Origin: Skeletonema tropicum
Taxonomy: Eukaryota; Bacillariophyta; Thalassiosirophyceae; Thalassiosirales; Thalassiosiraceae
Reading direction: 5' to 3'
DNA length: 64,000 nt
Assembly (NCBI GenBank): GCA_037178625.1
Contig: CM074130.1
Span: 2,170,001-2,234,000, forward strand
A program made the translations under genes and the position numbers. Under the pieces are notes generated by a model that saw only the letters and a program-made list of their open reading frames with translations, was not told where the DNA came from and did not search any database. Shown piece after piece: positions 1 to 11,199 of this stretch (the first letter of the stretch is position 1; each line of letters opens with the position of its first letter).

Positions 1-3000
1 GTCAATATACGCATGAGCCGCTTCTAGTGGCCCATTATACTCGGCTGCGTCACTATACAAGCTCATTAGCGCTGCTCAGTAGGATTGCGCTCGTAGAAGC
101 GATGCTAAGACGTTTTAGCTGATCTGACAGGTCCAATCTCAGCAGGCCAGCAGCACCTCATTTTGCCGTCTCGTATCTAGCGTCGTCAATATGCGCATGA
201 GTCACTTCTAGAAGCCCATCATACTCGGCTGTAATACTATACAAGCTCGTAAGCGCTGCTCAGAAGGATTGCGCTCGTAGAAGCGATGCTACGACGTTGT
301 AGCTGATCTGAGAGGTCCAATCTCAGCAGGCCAGCATCACCTCAATTAGCCTTTTCTTATCTAGTGTCATCAATGTGCGCATGAGCCGCTTCTAGTGGCC
401 CATTATCCTGGGCGGCTATACTATACAAGCTCATTAGTGTTGCGCTCGTAGAAGCGATGCTACGACGTTGTAGCTTATATGAGAGGTCCAATCTCAGCAG
501 GCCAGCAGCACCTCAATTTGCCATCTCGTAACTAGTGTCGTCAATGTGCGCATGAGACGCTTCTAGTGGCCCATTATACTCGGCGGTGATACTATAAAAG
601 CTCATTAGCGCTGCTCAGAAGGATTGCGCTCGTAGAAGCGATGCTACGACGTTGTAGCTGATCTGAGAGGTCCAATCTCAGCAGGCCAACATCACCTCAA
701 TTAGCCGTTTCGTATCTAGTGTCGTCAATATACGCATGAGCCGCTTCTAGTGGCCCATTATACTCGGCTGCGTCACTATACAAGCTCATTAGCGCTGCTC
801 AGTAGGATTGCGCTCGTAGAAGCGATGCTAAGACGTTTTAGCTGATCTGACAGGTCCAATCTCAGCAGGCCAGCAGCACCTCATTTTGCCGTCTCGTATC
901 TAGCGTCGTCAATATGCGCATGAGTCACTTCTAGAAGCCCATCATACTCGGCTGTAATACTATACAAGCTCGTAAGCGCTGCTCAGAAGGATTGCGCTCG
1001 TAGAAGCGATGCTAAGACGTTTTAGCTGATCTGACAGGTCCAATCTCAGCAGGCCAGCAGCACCTCATTTTGCCGTCTCGTATCTAGCGTCGTCAATATG
1101 CGCATGAGTCACTTCTAGAAGCCCATCATACTCGGCTGTAATACTATACAAGCTCGTAAGCGCTGCTCAGAAGGATTGCGCTCGTAGAAGCGATGCTTAC
1201 GACGTTGTAGCTGATCTGAAAGGTCCAATCTCAGCAGGCCAGCAGCACCTAAATTTGCCTTTTCGCATCTAGTGTCGTTAATATGTGCATGAGCCGCTTC
1301 TAGTGGCCCATTATACTCGGCGGCTATACTATACAAGCTCAATCGCGCTGCTTAGAAGGATTGCGCTCGTAGAAGCGATGCTATTTCGTTGTAGCTGATC
1401 TGACAGGTCCAATCTCAGCAGGCCAGCAGCACCTCAATTTGCCGTCTCGTATCTAGCGTCGTCAATATACGCATGAGTCACTTCTAGAAGCCCATTATAC
1501 TCGGCTGTAATACTATACAAGAACATTGGCGCTGCTCAGAAGGATTGCGCTCGTAGAAGCGATGCTATTTCGTTGTAGCTGATTTGAGAGGTTCAATCTC
1601 AGCAGGCCAGCAGCACCTTAATTTGCCGTTTCGTATCTAGTGTCGTCAATATGCGCATGAGCCGCTTCTAGTGGCCCATTATCCTCGGCTGCGTCACTTT
1701 ACAAGCTCATTCGCGCTGCTCAGTAGGATTGCGCTCGTAGAAGCGATGCTAAGACGTTTTAGCTGATCTGAGAGGTCCAATCTCAGCAGGCCAGCAGCAC
1801 CTCAATTTGCCGTCTCGTATCTAGCGTCGTCAATATACGCATGAGTCACTTCTAGAAGCCCATCATACTCGGCTGTAATACTATACAAGCTCGTAAGCGC
1901 TGCTCAGAAGGATTGCGCTCGTAGAAGCGATGCTACGACGTTGTAGCTGATCTGAAAGGTCCAATCTCAGCAGGCCAGCATCACCTCAATTTGCCGTATT
2001 GTATCTAGTGTCGTCAATATGCGCATGAGCCGCTTCTAGTGGCCCATTATCCTCGGCTGCGTCACTATACAAGCTCTTTAGTGCTACTCAGAATGATGGC
2101 GCTCGTAGAAGCGATGCTTTTTCGTTGTAGCTGATCTGAGAGGTCCAATCTCAGCAGGCCAGCAGCACCTAAATTTGCCTTTTCGCATCTAGTGTCGTTA
2201 ATATGTGCATGAGCCGCTTCTAGTGGCCCATTATCCTCGGCTGTAATACTATACAAGCTCATTCGCGATGCTTAGAAGGATTGCGCTCGTAGAAGCGATG
2301 CTATTTCGTTGTAGCTGATCTGACAGGTCCAATCTCAGCAGGCCAGCAGCACCTCAATTTGCCGTCTCGTATCTAGCGTCGTCAATATACGCATGAGTCA
2401 CTTCTAGAAGCCCATTATACTCGGCTGTAATACTATACAAGAACATTGGCGCTGCTCAGAAGGATTGCGCTCGTAGAAGCGATGCTATGACGTTGAAGCT
2501 GATCTGAGAGGTCCAATCTCAGCAGGCCAGCAGCACCTCATTTTGCTGTCTCGTATCTAGTGTCGTCAATGTGCGCATGAGTCACTTCTAGAAGCCCATT
2601 ATACTCGGCGGCTATACTATACAAGCTTATAAGCGCTGCTCAGAAGGATTGCGCTCGTAGAAGCGATGCTATTTCGTTGTAGCTGATCTGAAAGGTCCAA
2701 TCTCAGCAGGCCAGCATCACCTCAATTAGCCGTATCGTATCTAGTGTCGTCAATGTGCGCATGAGCCGCTTCTAGTGGCCCATTATCCTCGGCTGCGTCA
2801 CTATACAAGCTCATTAGCGCTGCTTAGAAGGATTGCGCTCGTAGAAGCGATGCTATTTCGTTGTAGCTGATTTGAGAGGTTCAATCTCAGCAGGCCAGCA
2901 GCACCTTAATTTGCCGTTTCGTATCTAGTGTCGTCAATATGCGCATGAGCCGCTTCTAGTGGCCCATTATCCTCGGCTGCGTCACTTTACAAGCTCATTA

Positions 3001-4722
3001 GCGCTGCTCAGTAGGATTGCGGTCGTAGAAGCGATGCTAAGACGTTTTAGCTGATCTGAGAGGTCCAATCTCAGCAGGCCAGCAGCACCTCAATTAGCCG
3101 TCTCGTATCTAGCGTCGTCAATATGCGCATGAGTCACTTCTAGAAGCCCATCATACTCGGCTGTAATACGATACAAGCTCGTAAGCGCTGCTCAGAAGGA
3201 TTGCGCTCGTAGAAGCGATGCTATTTCGTTGTAGCTGATTTGAGAGGTTCAATCTCAGCAGGCCAGCAGCACCTTAATTTGCCGTATTCGTATCTAGTGT
3301 CGTCAATATGCGCATGAGCCGCTTCTAGTGGCCCATTATCCTCGGCTGCGTCACTTTACAAGCTCATTAGCGCTGCTCAGTAGGATTGCGGTCGTAGAAG
3401 CGATGCTTAAGACGTTTTAGCTGATCTGAGAGGTCCAATCTCAGCAGGCCAGCAGCACCTAAATTTGCCTTTTCGCATCTAGTGTCGTTAATATGTGCAT
3501 GAGCCGCTTCTAGTGGCCCATTATACTCGGCGGCTATACTATACAAGCTCATTCGCGCTGCTTAGAAGGATTGCGCTCGTAGAAGCGATGCTATTTCGTT
3601 GTAGCTGATCTGACAGGTCCAATCTCAGCAGGCCTAGCAGCACCTCAATTAGCCGTCTCGTATCTAGCGTCGTCAATATACGCATGAGTCACTTCTAGTA
3701 GGCCCATTATACTCGGCTGTAATACTATACAAGAATCATTAGGCGCTGCTCAGAAGGATTGCGCTCGTAGAAGCGATGCTATGACGTTGAAGCTGATCTG
3801 AGAGGTCCAATCTCAGCAGGCCAGCAGCACCTCAATTTAGCCGTCTCGTATCTAGTGTCGTCAATGTGCGCATGAGTCACTTCTAGAAGCCCATTATACT
3901 CGGCGGCGATACTATACAAGCTTATAAGCGCTGCTCAGAAGGATTGCGCTCGTAGAAGCGATGCTATTTCGTTGTAGCTGATCTGAGAGGTCCAATCTCA
4001 GCAGGCCAGCATCACCTCAATTAGCCGTATCGTATCTAGTGTCGTCAATATGCGCATGAGCCGCTTCTAGTGGCCCATTATCCTCGGCTGCGTCACTATA
4101 CAAGCTCATTAGCGCTGCTCAGTAGGATTGCGCTCGTAGAAGCGATGCTATTTCGTTGTAGCTGATTTGAGAGGTTCAATCTCAGCAGGCCAGCAGCACC
4201 TAAATTTGCCGTTTCGCATCTAGTGTCGTCAATATGCGCATGAGCCGCTTCTAGTGGCCCATTATCCTCGGCTGCGTCACTATACAAGCTCATTCGCGCT
4301 GCTCAGTAGGATTGCGCTCGTAGAAGCGATGCTATTTCGTTGTAGCTGATCTGACAGGTCCAATCTCAGCAGGCCTAGCAGCACCTCAATTAGCCGTCTC
4401 GTATCTAGCGTCGTCAATATGCGCATGAGTCACTTCTAGAAGCTCATTATACTCGGCTGTAATACTATACAAGATCATTAGCGCTGCTCAGAAGGATTGC
4501 GCTCGTAGAAGCGATGCTACGACGTTGAAGCTGATCTGAGAGGTCCAATCTCAGCAGGCCAGCAGCACCTCAATTAGCCGTCTCGTATCTAGCGTCGTCA
4601 ATATGCGCTTGAGCCGCTTCTAGTGGCCAATTATCCTCGGCTGCGATACTATACAAGCTCATTAGCGCTGCTCAGTAGGATGGCGCTCGTAGAAGCGATG
4701 CTATTTCGTTGTAGCTGATCTG
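1..4722. repeat. 184-bp satellite array, about 26 monomers
   Basis: Head-to-tail monomers of about 184 bp run from the left edge to position 4722, where the array stops inside a monomer. Starts of the GTCAAT landmark are at 1, 185, 369, 540, 724, 908, 1092, 1277 and so on. The monomer at 369 is 171 bp because of an internal deletion. Two monomer classes differ around the middle: one has CGCTTCTAGTGGCCC, the other CACTTCTAGAAGCCC with a TTCTAGAA palindrome. The classes are not randomly ordered. The first about 280 bp recur at 724, and an A-B-B-A-A block starting at 2197 recurs at 3487 (1,290 bp, seven monomers). Short minus-strand frames of 61-75 codons recur, but 184 is not a multiple of three and stops interrupt them, so I read none as genes. 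The array may continue beyond the window. Confidence 0.97.
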
Positions 4723-4933
4723 TTCCATGTTGGTCGTCAGGTTTATGCCCTCGGCGAAAGTATCTTGTTTTTTTCCCGCGAACGAGGCACCTGTCTGATG
4801 CAATATCAATGCAATATGTACCAATGAATATAGAGGCCTAACAACGCTGTCGGAGTCAGCTGTCTGCTGTGTATGGTAATTATCTATAATGTTGTTTGAT
4901 TACGTTGAAAAGATTATTAATTTATTCTTCTTT

Positions 4934-6364
4934 TTACCTTGTGTTCATTGCCCTACGCAGCTGTCTACTTAACATGTTGATCGCTCGGAAGGTCTCCACC
5001 ATGTTGGGATCAATTCTCTCTCGTTGACGCAGTGCTCTCGCTGCAACAATGGATTTGACCATGTAGAAGATAACTACAACGACCAATGATACCAAAAGCG
5101 GCTTGCGAAAAAGCATTGCTGCATCCTCTTTCGCCCTATATATTCGCTCGCATTCTTCAATGTTGCGACTCCAAAAGCCCTCGTCTCCAGTGTACGTAAT
5201 TTGTGCGCAAATACGAGGAAGTGGTTCGCCTTCCCATCCAACAACAGATGGACCATATCGGTATAGTTCTCTTAATGGAAATTCAACCAAAACGTCAAAC
5301 AGCCAAAATGGTAAACTAACAATACTCCACACGAAAAGTTCGAATTTGGTAATCATAGAATCGAAGAAATGATCCCAGTCGACATAGCAAGCAGCTGAAT
5401 AGGACCACCACGATACAATCACAACAGCTACAATTCCAAAAACTTCCAAAAATTGTATAAAGATGGACCGTTGTGGCTTGACAACACGCATTGGAGGAGG
5501 AACAGAAGGACGTCGAACTGGTGGCGGTGGCCGTTTCAAAGATAACACATCTCCAACGAACGATATCGGATTTGAATAAATCACAGAAAGGGGTATGAAG
5601 ACTCGGTCACTTTCTCGAAACATTCCTGCAACATTGACAGGTTGTGCTTGTATCATCGGTTTGGAGTGATTGTAATCATAGTATTCGTCCATTGAATCCC
5701 AGGAAACATCATCTCTATATTCATCAAAGTCTGCACCGCCTCTACCATTCTCAGTAGTCATTTCACCAGCTTGACTTAAGCATTCAGCCAATTGACGTTC
5801 TGAGGCAAAGCCATTGGGTGGAATGAGGATACGTACTATTTCTCCATCTGTGTAGGCTTGTTGTTGTTTGCTCAGAGCATTATTTGATGCATTCTTTCTG
5901 CTGCCAGTATTGCTGTTATTACTTTCCCTTCGTTGCATGGGCGCATTTGGTCGAGGTGGTGCTCCACTAGTTGGTGAAGATGATCTCTTCCGTCTATGAA
6001 TGTGAAAAGGACGAAGCATATTAAATAACATTTGTTTTGGTGGCGGAACACGTACTTGAAGATACTGAATGTCAATTGTGTCGCTGTTTTGGTTGGCGCT
6101 GTTCATCATCGCTGCAGGCGGCTGTACTGTTTCCGGATTGGAATTTCTGTTGTTTGTCGGGTTAACATCATTCGATCTTGCATCGATATCCACCACATTA
6201 TTGTTGTTATTATTGCTGACGTTGTTGTTATTATTTTGCATCATGGGAGGTAGTGGCGGAGGAAGGGGCGGGCGCTGCTGTTGCTGCCGACCGAGCAGAG
6301 GCGCACGCTCCTCCGCTGCGTCGTCGCTTCCTTGGAGGGACCGTGAACGCCTAGTAACAACCAT
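4934..6364 (-). CDS. Uncharacterised multi-pass membrane protein
   Basis: 476-residue single-exon frame. I do not recognise a family. The first 150 residues are low complexity: a basic start, a Glu-Arg-Ala-Pro-Leu-Leu stretch near residue 19 that fits the [DE]xxxL[LI] sorting pattern, then Gln, Pro and Asn runs. A proline-rich basic stretch near residue 280 precedes hydrophobic segments at about 305-325, 335-360 and 425-445, separated by an aromatic, Cys-containing loop. The C-terminus is basic. The layout suggests an endomembrane protein with a cytosolic disordered N-terminus and two or three membrane passes. The dileucine-like motif is a weak hint of vacuolar or endosomal sorting. The gene lies just right of the satellite array. 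The start is the first Met of the frame. Confidence 0.75.
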   Translation of the reverse strand: MVVTRRSRSLQGSDDAAEERAPLLGRQQQQRPPLPPPLPPMMQNNNNNVSNNNNNNVVDIDARSNDVNPTNNRNSNPETVQPPAAMMNSANQNSDTIDIQYLQVRVPPPKQMLFNMLRPFHIHRRKRSSSPTSGAPPRPNAPMQRRESNNSNTGSRKNASNNALSKQQQAYTDGEIVRILIPPNGFASERQLAECLSQAGEMTTENGRGGADFDEYRDDVSWDSMDEYYDYNHSKPMIQAQPVNVAGMFRESDRVFIPLSVIYSNPISFVGDVLSLKRPPPPVRRPSVPPPMRVVKPQRSIFIQFLEVFGIVAVVIVSWWSYSAACYVDWDHFFDSMITKFELFVWSIVSLPFWLFDVLVEFPLRELYRYGPSVVGWEGEPLPRICAQITYTGDEGFWSRNIEECERIYRAKEDAAMLFRKPLLVSLVVVVIFYMVKSIVAARALRQRERIDPNMVETFRAINMLSRQLRRAMNTR

Positions 6365-6616
6365 CTTCCGTTACGACTGAGACGTTCATCAGTGAGGTAC
6401 TTACTTTATATATCAAAAAAAAAAAAAGTAAGTAAGTATCTGCAGGCAGAAGTATAAGTGGTTTGTGGTTATTGCCCTGGTTAAGAGGCCACGCCCTCCC
6501 GCATGCTGAGCCAATAAGATGTCTGCAGCGCCGGGGAGGGCAGGGACACGTACTTAGCGCCGCACCTGAAAACGGCGTAACTTTTACACCGGGAGACAAA
6601 CCAGCCCAGTATGGAC

Positions 6617-7611
6617 TAGGCTTTTGATTCTAGTGCGCCAGTGCGGCCGCGCACTAATCTTGTCTTCCCCAGCAGACCTATTTCCTCCCATTTCGCTCTT
6701 CCTTTCTTCTCTTACCCTCCTTTTTCATCATGAATCATGACAAAAAATGACTACGCCATACCCCAGCCGAGGGAAGCTGTGACGTAGCTTCCAGCTGTTG
6801 CTCCAGCTATTGAGTATTTCAATGAACGCTTGTTTGTCGAGGGAGGTGACGGGTTCATCGCCACTGAGTTGTTCGAGGGCGCCAGTATCTTTAATCCTGC
6901 TGTTGCGAAGCACCTCAGTCGTAATCAGGCCATGGCAAAGTTGGAAAAGCTTCGTCATCACCCTGCACTAAATCTGGAAGGCGAGGATAATATTGTTGAC
7001 AAGCTCAAGCATGGATGGAGTACTTATCGCCAGAAAGTAGCAGTGGCTCATTCCAAGTTTGAATACAACAGAGATCACTCAGCTATTCTCTCTTGGCACT
7101 ACCAGCAGCAGCAGTATCTCAATCTTGACGCTGAACTTGCCGAGGATTCTAGGAGGAATAAAAGTTGCAGGTACTGTGGCTGTCGCTCAAATCAATGCAA
7201 TTGCAATAGCAGCTTGCGTTACTATTAGGAAGCAGCTCAGCTATTGTCCCTCGTGATGCCATCATCAGGGGCAGCAGAACGGGTCTTCTCACTCCTCAAC
7301 AACAACTTCAACGAACACCAGACTCGTACGTTGGGTGATCAGATCTTCCTCTCCCTTTACCTAGCCTACAACAAAAGGGGATTGTGAATACATAAATAGT
7401 TTTGTTAAATGTTACTCTAGGATGCATTGTATGTTGATTCGAGTTGCTGAGTCCTCTTCATTACATTGCCAGTATCATCCCTCCACAGCAGCGCACATTT
7501 TTTTTAGCCTAGTATGTCAGCCACTAGTTCCTACCGTAGGACTCGAGTGCGCGATTATGTGCGGGATGCGCACTAGAAATCAAGATGGTGCGCACTAGAA
7601 TCAAAAGCCTA
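6617..7611. mobile_element. Decayed hAT-type DNA transposon, 995 bp
   Basis: Perfect 22-bp terminal inverted repeats lie at 6617-6638 and 7590-7611 (outer end TAGGCTTTTGATTC). Further TGCGCACTA-like motifs sit just inside both ends, as is common for hAT subterminal repeats. The interior carries transposase remnants, including a clear hAT C-terminal dimerisation motif. No 8-bp target duplication is visible at the edges, so the insertion is probably old. The terminal sequence resembles that of the MITE at 25048-25284 (TAGGC-TTT-GAT pattern). Confidence 0.8.
6788..7387 (+). pseudogene. hAT transposase C-terminal remnant
   Basis: The frame from 6788 reads P-A-I-E-Y-F-N-E-R-L and onward to a stop at 7228. 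It resembles the region of hAT transposases ahead of the C-terminal domain. In another frame, 7229-7387 encodes PSSGAAERVFSLLNN followed by about 28 residues and a stop, which is the hallmark hAT dimerisation segment (usually P-S-S-A-A-A-E-R-V-F-S). The two parts are out of frame and the RNase H-like catalytic core is missing, so the copy cannot encode a working enzyme. It lies entirely within the 6617-7611 element. Confidence 0.75.
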
Positions 7612-8354
7612 CCTCGATGCCCACCATGATGTCCTCCACTCCTACTTCTTATGGCCGCAGTTATGCACAACTACTAACAACACCTATTATACTCGGCTTA
7701 TATTCGATCGTATACATCATAATCTAACCACCTAACCGTCAACGGCGGCAATACACAGTTGATTGACTGAAAATTAATAAATTAACGTCGCCATCCGCAT
7801 CGACGTCATAAAATGCACCACTTTTACCTCCCGTCACCCCTCCCACGGACATTTGCGTGGTGATACACAACTACAGAGAGGGTTTCCTCGCGTAAAATCG
7901 ATATTCATTACATGGGAGGCGTCTTTGGATACTTGTAGTGTTTTGAAACACCAACTAATACATGATCAAGCACATTTCATCAGTGAGAAACAATCTATTT
8001 TCCTTCCCAGAGTGTATGCAATAATCAACTTGTAAAGAGTCAATAACAACAGATGGGTGATTTTCTTTCGTAGCCAATAACTCTCAATATTTAACCATCT
8101 ATTTAATACCGACGTATTGTTGCTCTTCTATATAGATGGTTAAATAGTCCCTTCTCCTCTTCCTATGCCATCAGAGGCTGGGATTGTATAGGGCATAGGG
8201 CCTGGCAAACGACGGCCTCGTCCTGTCGTATCGGATTGGCGGCGGGCGGCATGCACTTGGCCCAGCATCATCATCATCATCGTCCATCAGCCACGCTGCT
8301 GGCATCATCCTGCCGGTCAGCATGCTGTCGTGCATATCATTGAGCAAGCACTTC
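7612..8354. other. Intergenic stretch with a perfect 15-bp inverted repeat
   Basis: No convincing gene is seen. At 8088-8102 and 8132-8146 a perfect 15-bp inverted repeat (TATTTAACCATCTAT and its complement) encloses a 29-nt loop, which could form a hairpin or be the relic of a small foldback element. A (CAT)n run near 8268-8282 lies further right. Confidence 0.5.
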
Positions 8355-8389
8355 TCACGGTTACAACCCACCTAGGCAAGCCGTGAATC

Positions 8390-8920
8390 GTGAACTCTTC
8401 TCACGGTTACAACCCACCTGGGCAAGCCGTGAACACTTCTTACAGTTACAACCCACCTGGGCAAGCTGTGAACACTTCTCACAGTTACAGTTACGACCCA
8501 CCTGGGCAAGCCGTGAACGCCAATGGGACCCCTTCCACTCCTCATCCTCACGGTAACAACTCACATGAGCAAACCGTGAGGAGCATCGTTACTCGCGATA
8601 ACAACCCACCTTTGCAAGCCATGAGCATCGTTGCTTGCGGTAACAACCCTCATAGGCAAGTCGCGACTGTGAACGTTGCTCCTCACGGTAGGTCACATGA
8701 GCACGCCGTGAACGGCATGCCCCAGGGGAATGCCTGTTCATTGGAGAACGCTATCGCCTACTTTAGAGATGTGGCTTTGAACTCAAATGTGATAGCTCTA
8801 GTTTACGAGGACAACTTTGCCTTTACAATCCTTGATCAAAATAACATCTCGGTTGACCGGTTTATAAAGCATTTTGGCAGCGCTCATTGCGATGCTTGGC
8901 TAAGTGCAGGGTCAGCCTAG
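8390..8920 (+). pseudogene. Unknown repeat-containing reading frame, probably broken
   Basis: The frame begins without an ATG (first codon used is GTG) and an in-frame TGA lies just upstream. It opens with four imperfect copies of a 13-residue unit, N-T-S-H-S-Y-N-P-P-G-Q-A-V, from DNA units of about 39-45 bp. A further copy upstream, near 8355, is out of frame. After degenerate Asn/His/Pro-rich repeats, the last 60 residues look globular (A-Y-F-R-D-V-A-L-N-S-N-V-I-A-L-V-Y-E) and end at a stop. I do not recognise the family. The missing start and the frame break at the first repeat argue for a decayed gene or the 3' exon of a spliced one. Confidence 0.35.
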
Positions 8921-9063
8921 CCACTTTTGCCCCTTTTGTTCGTTCTCAGCCAATACACACACTCTGAAGCTATTTTATTCGCTTAAATTACTGCTCTCAG
9001 TGAGCTGAGTCCGAATCCAGAACGAGCTAGGTGCAAAAATGTAAAATGAAAAAGTTGTAAGAA

Positions 9064-10300
9064 TTATAACTCGCGCCTACCAAGTGCAAAGTCAAAGTCA
9101 CGATCCCGCTCCTCGGTCATCTCCCATACAATACCGTATTCCTTGTCATGCCAGCTCTCATAGCTGCTTTGATTGTTTCGTCTGGGTCGAGCATACTCTC
9201 CCAAACTGGAAGATGCAGCTGCCGTCGTTCGTTGTCGTTGCTGTCTGTCAGATCCTGACCGACTTCTTGCCACAGGATTGGAATCTCCAAGCAGCTGCTG
9301 CATTTTGAACCCAGTATGAAGCAAAAGCTGATTATTTTGGACTGACGGACTCAATGTTCCATTGACGCGATATTTGCGTTCATCAGAGTTCAAGTCCATC
9401 TTCTCATACCACTGAACATATATTGCAACTTCGTTGTTTTGCACCTCGACACCCATGTCATAACGTTTGGCTGTGCCTGTCGTATTCCGAAGCACACCTT
9501 GCCCACCCCATGCAGGATTCGGCATCACCCGACCAAGCCAGATTGGTTGGTCAGGGTTTTCATTGCCATTGCGATTAGCATCTTTGCCATGAAAAAGAAT
9601 CCATTCCCCAACAGTCAACTCCGCACAAACATTGTTCAGCGTTGAACGTTCATGACAGATTTGTTCCGCAACACCTCGGCCGGCAATCTTTGTACATGCA
9701 TTCTTCGTGAATTCAAATGCACTATTGTTTGCACCGTGGCAGCGGGAGAGAGATTGACATCCTGCAATTCGATGTGGGGTTGCGGTCCAGCCCGATGACG
9801 GTTTACTTAATTCTTTCATGCATTTTGCACACCAGCACGGCTTTTGTCGCATCCATTTCATCAATTGCATCTGCTCGATTTTGATGACCTTTCCGTGCCG
9901 CTACCGACCTAGCTTCTGCGGCGAGTTTCAATTTACTAACCCAAAGATATTCCCTCTGTTGCCATGTACAATGGCCCAGCACCAAGACGGACATCAGGCA
10001 CAACTTCTCCATTTGAGACTCAATTGCACCCCGAGTCTTTTTCATCATATCTGCTGAATGATTCTGCATATCTTTTGTAGTGTAAGTTTTAATTTGCATT
10101 GGGCGTCCATCAGACATTGTAATAAACGTAGAGGTAGAGTACTCGACTTTGTACCAGCCCTCAGCATCGTCATCGTCTCCTGCATTCTTTCTCTTTTTGT
10201 GCGGCGGCTTAAAGTCAACATGAGACACCTTAATTTCCCGTATCGCCGCAGCCGTTGGAGCACTGCTGTCACGTCCTTTTTCTTTGGTGGCATTCATCAT
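9064..10300 (-). pseudogene. Unknown protein of about 410 residues, split by a frameshift
   Basis: Two minus-strand frames overlap by 68 bases. The first (10300 to 9803, 165 residues) starts MMNATKEKG, has a basic patch and an Asp run, then an amphipathic helical section ending V-C-K-M-H-E-R-I-K. The second (from 9870 to 9064) continues the same sequence in another frame after the Cys-Lys-Met motif. It contains an aromatic-rich core (G-E-W-I-L-F-H-G-K-D) and a Trp-rich stretch (Q-P-I-W-L-G-R-V-M-P-N) and ends acidic. The overlap encodes nearly the same peptide in both frames, so a one-base indel near 9800-9870 is the simplest reading. The fold is not recognised. Because it sits among transposon relics, it may itself be transposon cargo. 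Confidence 0.5.
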
Positions 10301-10665
10301 CCTCTTTATTTATTTTATTTTAGCTACTGTGTATGGCCAGTGCCAAACCAACGTCATACCCGATGCCCATGAGGTGGTCTTGTTAGAATGCCACACCATT
10401 CCCAAAATGCATTGCAAAGGCATCTCAATATTCGCGGAGTGGGGAGGGACCCATGAAGCGCTGAAATCGAAATCTATCTGTCGAACCGCATGATCTGGGT
10501 AAAATTGCGCGAAATCCTTAAGTGTAGAAATCCTTATTTATTGCGGGAAGGAATTTTGTTAGGGTTAGTCTTTGTTACATTTTGTTACCCCAAAGTTCGA
10601 ATCGTCACACAAATGTTACAGCGATTCTTTTGGCATGTTATCGTTTGGTTTACGATCGAATAAGT

Positions 10666-10983
10666 TAGAGGTTGGTACCGTCCCGATCCCGACGGGATCG
10701 GGAGCGGATTTTCGGGCCGGTATTGAGGTCCCGTCCCGAGACCCCCGATCCCGGTAGTCCCGGGATTTTGAGAATCGTACTGATCAGGTGTCAAAATCGT
10801 CTAAATGGGGATAAAATAGTCCATATTAGCCAATATTTGGCTAGAATTAGACGAAAATCTCAGGAATTTAGCTAATAGCCTCTCCTTGGCAAATCCCGGG
10901 ATTATCCCGATACCGGGACTCTGCCGTCGGGACCAATCCCGAATCCCGAAAAAGGCGTCGGGACGGGACGGTACCAACCTCTA
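10666..10983. mobile_element. MITE, 318 bp, with 8-bp target duplication
   Basis: The terminal inverted repeats begin TAGAGGTTGGTACCGTCCCG on both ends (20 bp perfect, then similar). The element is flanked by the direct repeat GAATAAGT at 10658-10665 and 10984-10991. An 8-bp duplication is the hAT superfamily signature. Both arms are rich in TCCCGG-like words. The central about 110 bp (around 10775-10885) matches, in reverse complement, the centre of the MITE at 25048-25284. There is no coding capacity, so it must be mobilised in trans. Confidence 0.9.
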
Positions 10984-11093
10984 GAATAAGTAGTAATGCT
11001 GCCCGCATAAGCTAAGTATGATACGGCTAGGCAATGCTAGGAAAAAGGATTTTATTTCATATCTCAATTTAGTGAGTAGTTAGAAGAATCTGC

Positions 11094-11135
11094 CGCTGAC
11101 CCCATCGCCTGCCTCTCGCAGGCATGGGGTCAGCG
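11094..11135. repeat. Strong GC-rich hairpin
   Basis: CGCTGACCCCAT at 11094 pairs with ATGGGGTCAGCG ending at 11135. A further six pairs (GCCTGC with GCAGGC) lie inside after a one-base bulge, leaving a 5-nt loop. No gene is attached and the function is unknown. Confidence 0.6.
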
Positions 11136-11199
11136 TTCGAAAATCAAGATACCTGAGGTTGCCGCTCATTGTTCAAGTTCAACCTCAGCTATGTGCATG

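Noticed and set aside
1115..4293. Repeated 61-75-codon minus-strand frames (M-S-L-Y-S-I-A-A-E...) in the satellite array
   Set aside because: They recur only because the DNA repeats. The 184-bp period is not a multiple of three, stops break each copy, and substitutions show no codon pattern that I can see.
1..4722. CRISPR array
   Set aside because: Monomers are contiguous with no unique spacers, and the genome is eukaryotic.
6414..6427. Poly-A run as the tail of a retroposed gene
   Set aside because: It lies upstream of the start of the minus-strand membrane protein gene with no target duplication or coding remnant on its 5' side.
6609..7619. 8-bp target duplication around the decayed hAT element
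   Set aside because: The flanks GTATGGAC and CCTCGATG do not match, and shifting the boundary by one base does not help.
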